A DNA stretch of 6,729 bases. It comes from CAZTZY01 sp964617765 (lineage in GTDB: Bacteria; Pseudomonadota; Gammaproteobacteria; Pseudomonadales; DT-91). The translations under genes were made by a program, and so were the position numbers. The notes under the pieces are model-generated. The model saw nothing but the letters and a program-made list of their open reading frames with translations, had not been told where the DNA came from and ran no database searches. Shown here one piece after another: positions 5,227-6,729 of the stretch (positions are counted from its first letter, which is position 1; the number at the start of each line of letters is the position of its first letter). The stretch is from positions 1 to 6,729 of the forward strand of contig CAZTZY010000122.1 of NCBI GenBank assembly GCA_964617765.1, written 5' to 3'.

Positions 5227-5658
5227 AGCATTCTGGCGGAAGCCATCACCAATCATCTTTCTGACGGCAGTTTAATGGCGCGCAGTGCCGGCAGCCAGCC
5301 AGCAGGCGAAGTTCACCCACTCACATTGAAATATCTGACGGAAGCCGGCATCAACACAGCCGGATTAAAAAGCGAGTCATGGGATGAATACGAAGGTTTT
5401 GCACCGGATGTGGTGATTACCGTTTGTGATTCCGCGGCTGGCGAACAATGCCCGGTATGGTTCGGCAACAGTATCAAGGTGCATTGGGGATTGCCTGATC
5501 CTTCTCGCGTTACCGGCACTGAAGCCGAGGTAAAAGCAGCATTCCGCAATGTGATGAAAACGCTGGAAAAACGCATCAAGGCATTATTGGCATTACAACC
5601 AGACAGAATAAAAACTGAAAACAGGGTTTCTACTTTTAATGAAATAGGAAAATTATAA
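5227..5658 (+). CDS. arsC: Arsenate reductase ArsC, low-molecular-weight phosphatase type (5' end missing)
   Basis: ArsC reduces arsenate to arsenite in the cytoplasm. The visible 143 residues begin SILAEA, which directly follows the catalytic P-loop cysteine motif in this family; that motif is inside the gap. Other family blocks are SAGSQPAGEVHPL, SKSWDE-like SESWDEYEGFAPD, ITVCDSAAGEQCPVW, KVHWGLPDP and the C-terminal helix AFRNVMKTLEKRIKALLAL. The two cysteines in VCDSAAGEQCP (visible residues 67 and 75) are the likely resolving cysteines of the disulfide relay, and the Asp of LPDP the likely general acid. A 20-residue polar tail after LLAL is longer than in typical members. The stop TAA overlaps the acr3 start by one base. 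Whether it has its own start or is fused to ArsR cannot be seen. Confidence 0.9.
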   Translation, partial: SILAEAITNHLSDGSLMARSAGSQPAGEVHPLTLKYLTEAGINTAGLKSESWDEYEGFAPDVVITVCDSAAGEQCPVWFGNSIKVHWGLPDPSRVTGTEAEVKAAFRNVMKTLEKRIKALLALQPDRIKTENRVSTFNEIGKL

Positions 5659-6659
5659 TGGGGAATTTTGAACGCTACCTTACACTGTGGGTAGGATTAG
5701 CCATTGTACTCGGCGTAGGCCTTGGCAATGTGGTACCCGATGTTTTTGCAAATATTGCCGGCCTGGAATTTGCCCATGTGAATATCGTGATTGCTGTGTT
5801 TATCTGGATCATGATTTACCCGATGATGATACAGATTGATTTTGCTTCGGTGAAAGATGTCGGCAAAAAACCGCAGGGTTTATTCCTGACTCTAGCGATC
5901 AACTGGCTGATTAAACCCTTCACCATGGCAGCGTTAGGCTGGCTGTTCTTTGAAGGCCTGTTTGCCAACCTGGTAGACCCTCTAACTGCCAAGGAATATA
6001 TCGCCGGCATGATTCTGCTGGGCGTGGCACCGTGTACGGCGATGGTGTTTGTGTGGAGCCAGCTCACCAAAGGCGACCCGAACTATACATTGGTGCAGGT
6101 TTCGGTGAATGACCTGATCATGGTGTTTGCCTTTGCGCCGATTGCCGCATTTTTGCTCGGCGTTTCGAATATTACTGTGCCGTGGGAAACGCTGCTGCTG
6201 TCGACAATACTGTATGTGGTATTGCCACTGTCAGCAGGCGTAATTACGCGCAAGCTGTTGCATAACAATGTTGGCCCGTTTGTCAGCAAGCTCAAACCGC
6301 TATCTGTTATCGGCCTGTTGGCCACTGTTGTGCTGCTGTTTGGCTTTCAGGCCGAAACCATTATCGGTAAACCACAAAGCATTATCTTGATTGCGATCCC
6401 CTTGATTATCCAGAGCTACGGGATTTTTGCGATTGCGTATTTTGCCGCACTGAAAATGCGCCTGCCTTACAACATCGCTGCTCCGGCTGCATTGATTGGC
6501 ACCAGTAATTTTTTTGAACTGGCAGTGGCGGTGGCTATTTCGTTGTTTGGATTGCATTCCGGCGCGGCACTGGCCACGGTGGTGGGTGTGTTAGTGGAAG
6601 TGCCAGTGATGTTGTCACTGGTGGCCTTTGCCAATAAAACCCAGGGCTGGTTTAAATAA
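5658..6659 (+). CDS. acr3: Arsenite efflux permease, ACR3 family (333 aa)
   Basis: Acr3 is an inner-membrane carrier that exports arsenite made by ArsC. The protein is highly hydrophobic with about ten membrane segments, roughly at 10-28, 42-60, 73-99, 115-135, 147-170, 176-195, 214-231, 241-265, 272-298 and 303-325. The family's essential cysteine is Cys126 in GVAPCTAMVFVWSQ, followed by GDPNYTLVQVSVND. The late conserved blocks GTSNFFELAVAVA (Glu287) and VLVEVPVML (Glu314) are intact. Length is normal. The ATG at 5658 shares a base with the arsC stop (TAATG), with AGGA at 5646-5649 placed 8 nt upstream, so translation is probably coupled. It belongs to the ACR3 family, not the unrelated ArsB family, though databases sometimes label it arsB. 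Confidence 0.95.
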   Translation: MGNFERYLTLWVGLAIVLGVGLGNVVPDVFANIAGLEFAHVNIVIAVFIWIMIYPMMIQIDFASVKDVGKKPQGLFLTLAINWLIKPFTMAALGWLFFEGLFANLVDPLTAKEYIAGMILLGVAPCTAMVFVWSQLTKGDPNYTLVQVSVNDLIMVFAFAPIAAFLLGVSNITVPWETLLLSTILYVVLPLSAGVITRKLLHNNVGPFVSKLKPLSVIGLLATVVLLFGFQAETIIGKPQSIILIAIPLIIQSYGIFAIAYFAALKMRLPYNIAAPAALIGTSNFFELAVAVAISLFGLHSGAALATVVGVLVEVPVMLSLVAFANKTQGWFK

Positions 6660-6675
6660 TTTAACATTGAGACGT

Positions 6676-6696
6676 TGCGCCAGCCGAGCTGGCGCA
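6676..6696 (+). terminator. Strong stem-loop after acr3
   Basis: TGCGCCAGC (6676-6684) and GCTGGCGCA (6688-6696) form a perfect 9-bp GC-rich stem with a 3-nt loop, 16 bp after the acr3 stop. No T-run follows on either strand, so it is not a standard intrinsic terminator. It may mark the operon 3' end or be a short repeat. Confidence 0.5.
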
Positions 6697-6712
6697 TCCA
6701 ACACTCAAGCAC

Positions 6713-6726
6713 GCCTCTGCCGAGGC
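6713..6726. repeat. Second small stem-loop at the right edge
   Basis: GCCTC (6713-6717) and GAGGC (6722-6726) pair around a 4-nt loop, 16 bp after the previous hairpin. The window ends 3 bp later, so whether this begins a larger repeat cannot be seen. Confidence 0.3.
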
Positions 6727-6729
6727 TAC

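Noticed and set aside
6676..6696. Firm intrinsic terminator call after acr3
   Set aside because: The stem is excellent but no T-run follows on either strand, so it is kept only as a moderate-confidence candidate.

Overview
The window looks like a piece of a draft bacterial scaffold, most likely from a gammaproteobacterium. That placement is inferred from family resemblance: a Tat-exported CopA with an outer-membrane CopB, an arsR-arsC-acr3 operon, and moderate base composition. It is not established by any marker gene. A run of exactly 100 N (5127-5226) shows this is a scaffold with an unresolved join.

Left third (1-1850, all + strand): the last 58 codons of an unidentified protein, then a small acidic protein of 103 aa just downstream. 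Next is a gene-free stretch (503-857) holding a dense array of hairpins (611-763) that looks like a dispersed non-coding repeat. Then come two tightly linked genes: a small conserved-type cytoplasmic protein (114 aa, no function assigned) and a SAM-dependent methyltransferase of the TPMT/TehB-like kind. The left pair could be the end of a toxin and its immunity protein, but that rests on layout only.

Middle (1851-2209): a convergent intergenic region with two near-identical 91-bp cores (89 of 91 bases the same, 174 bp apart). Each core lies inside a longer imperfect inverted repeat, so each is a MITE-like or REP-like element of about 140 bp. The end of the second element contains the stop codon of copB.

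Right two thirds: two metal-resistance operons transcribed away from each other from a 187-bp region (4782-4968). Leftward is copA-copB, a periplasmic multicopper oxidase and an outer-membrane copper protein whose genes overlap at the stop/start. Rightward is arsR-(gap)-arsC-acr3, a repressor, an arsenate reductase and an arsenite efflux permease. Arsenate would be reduced in the cytoplasm by ArsC and the arsenite expelled by Acr3 under ArsR control. CopA and CopB would handle copper in the periplasm and outer membrane. The divergent region holds three near-perfect tandem 11-bp repeats, a 6+6 dyad inside a candidate copA promoter, and a perfect 8+8 dyad. The 8+8 dyad overlaps the candidate arsR promoter and ends right at the arsR ATG.

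No wholly new system is visible. The points most worth checking are the paired repeat elements, the hairpin array, the one-residue shortening of the CopA type 1 copper loop, the possibly leaderless arsR, and whether the sequence hidden by the N run makes arsR and arsC one gene or two.
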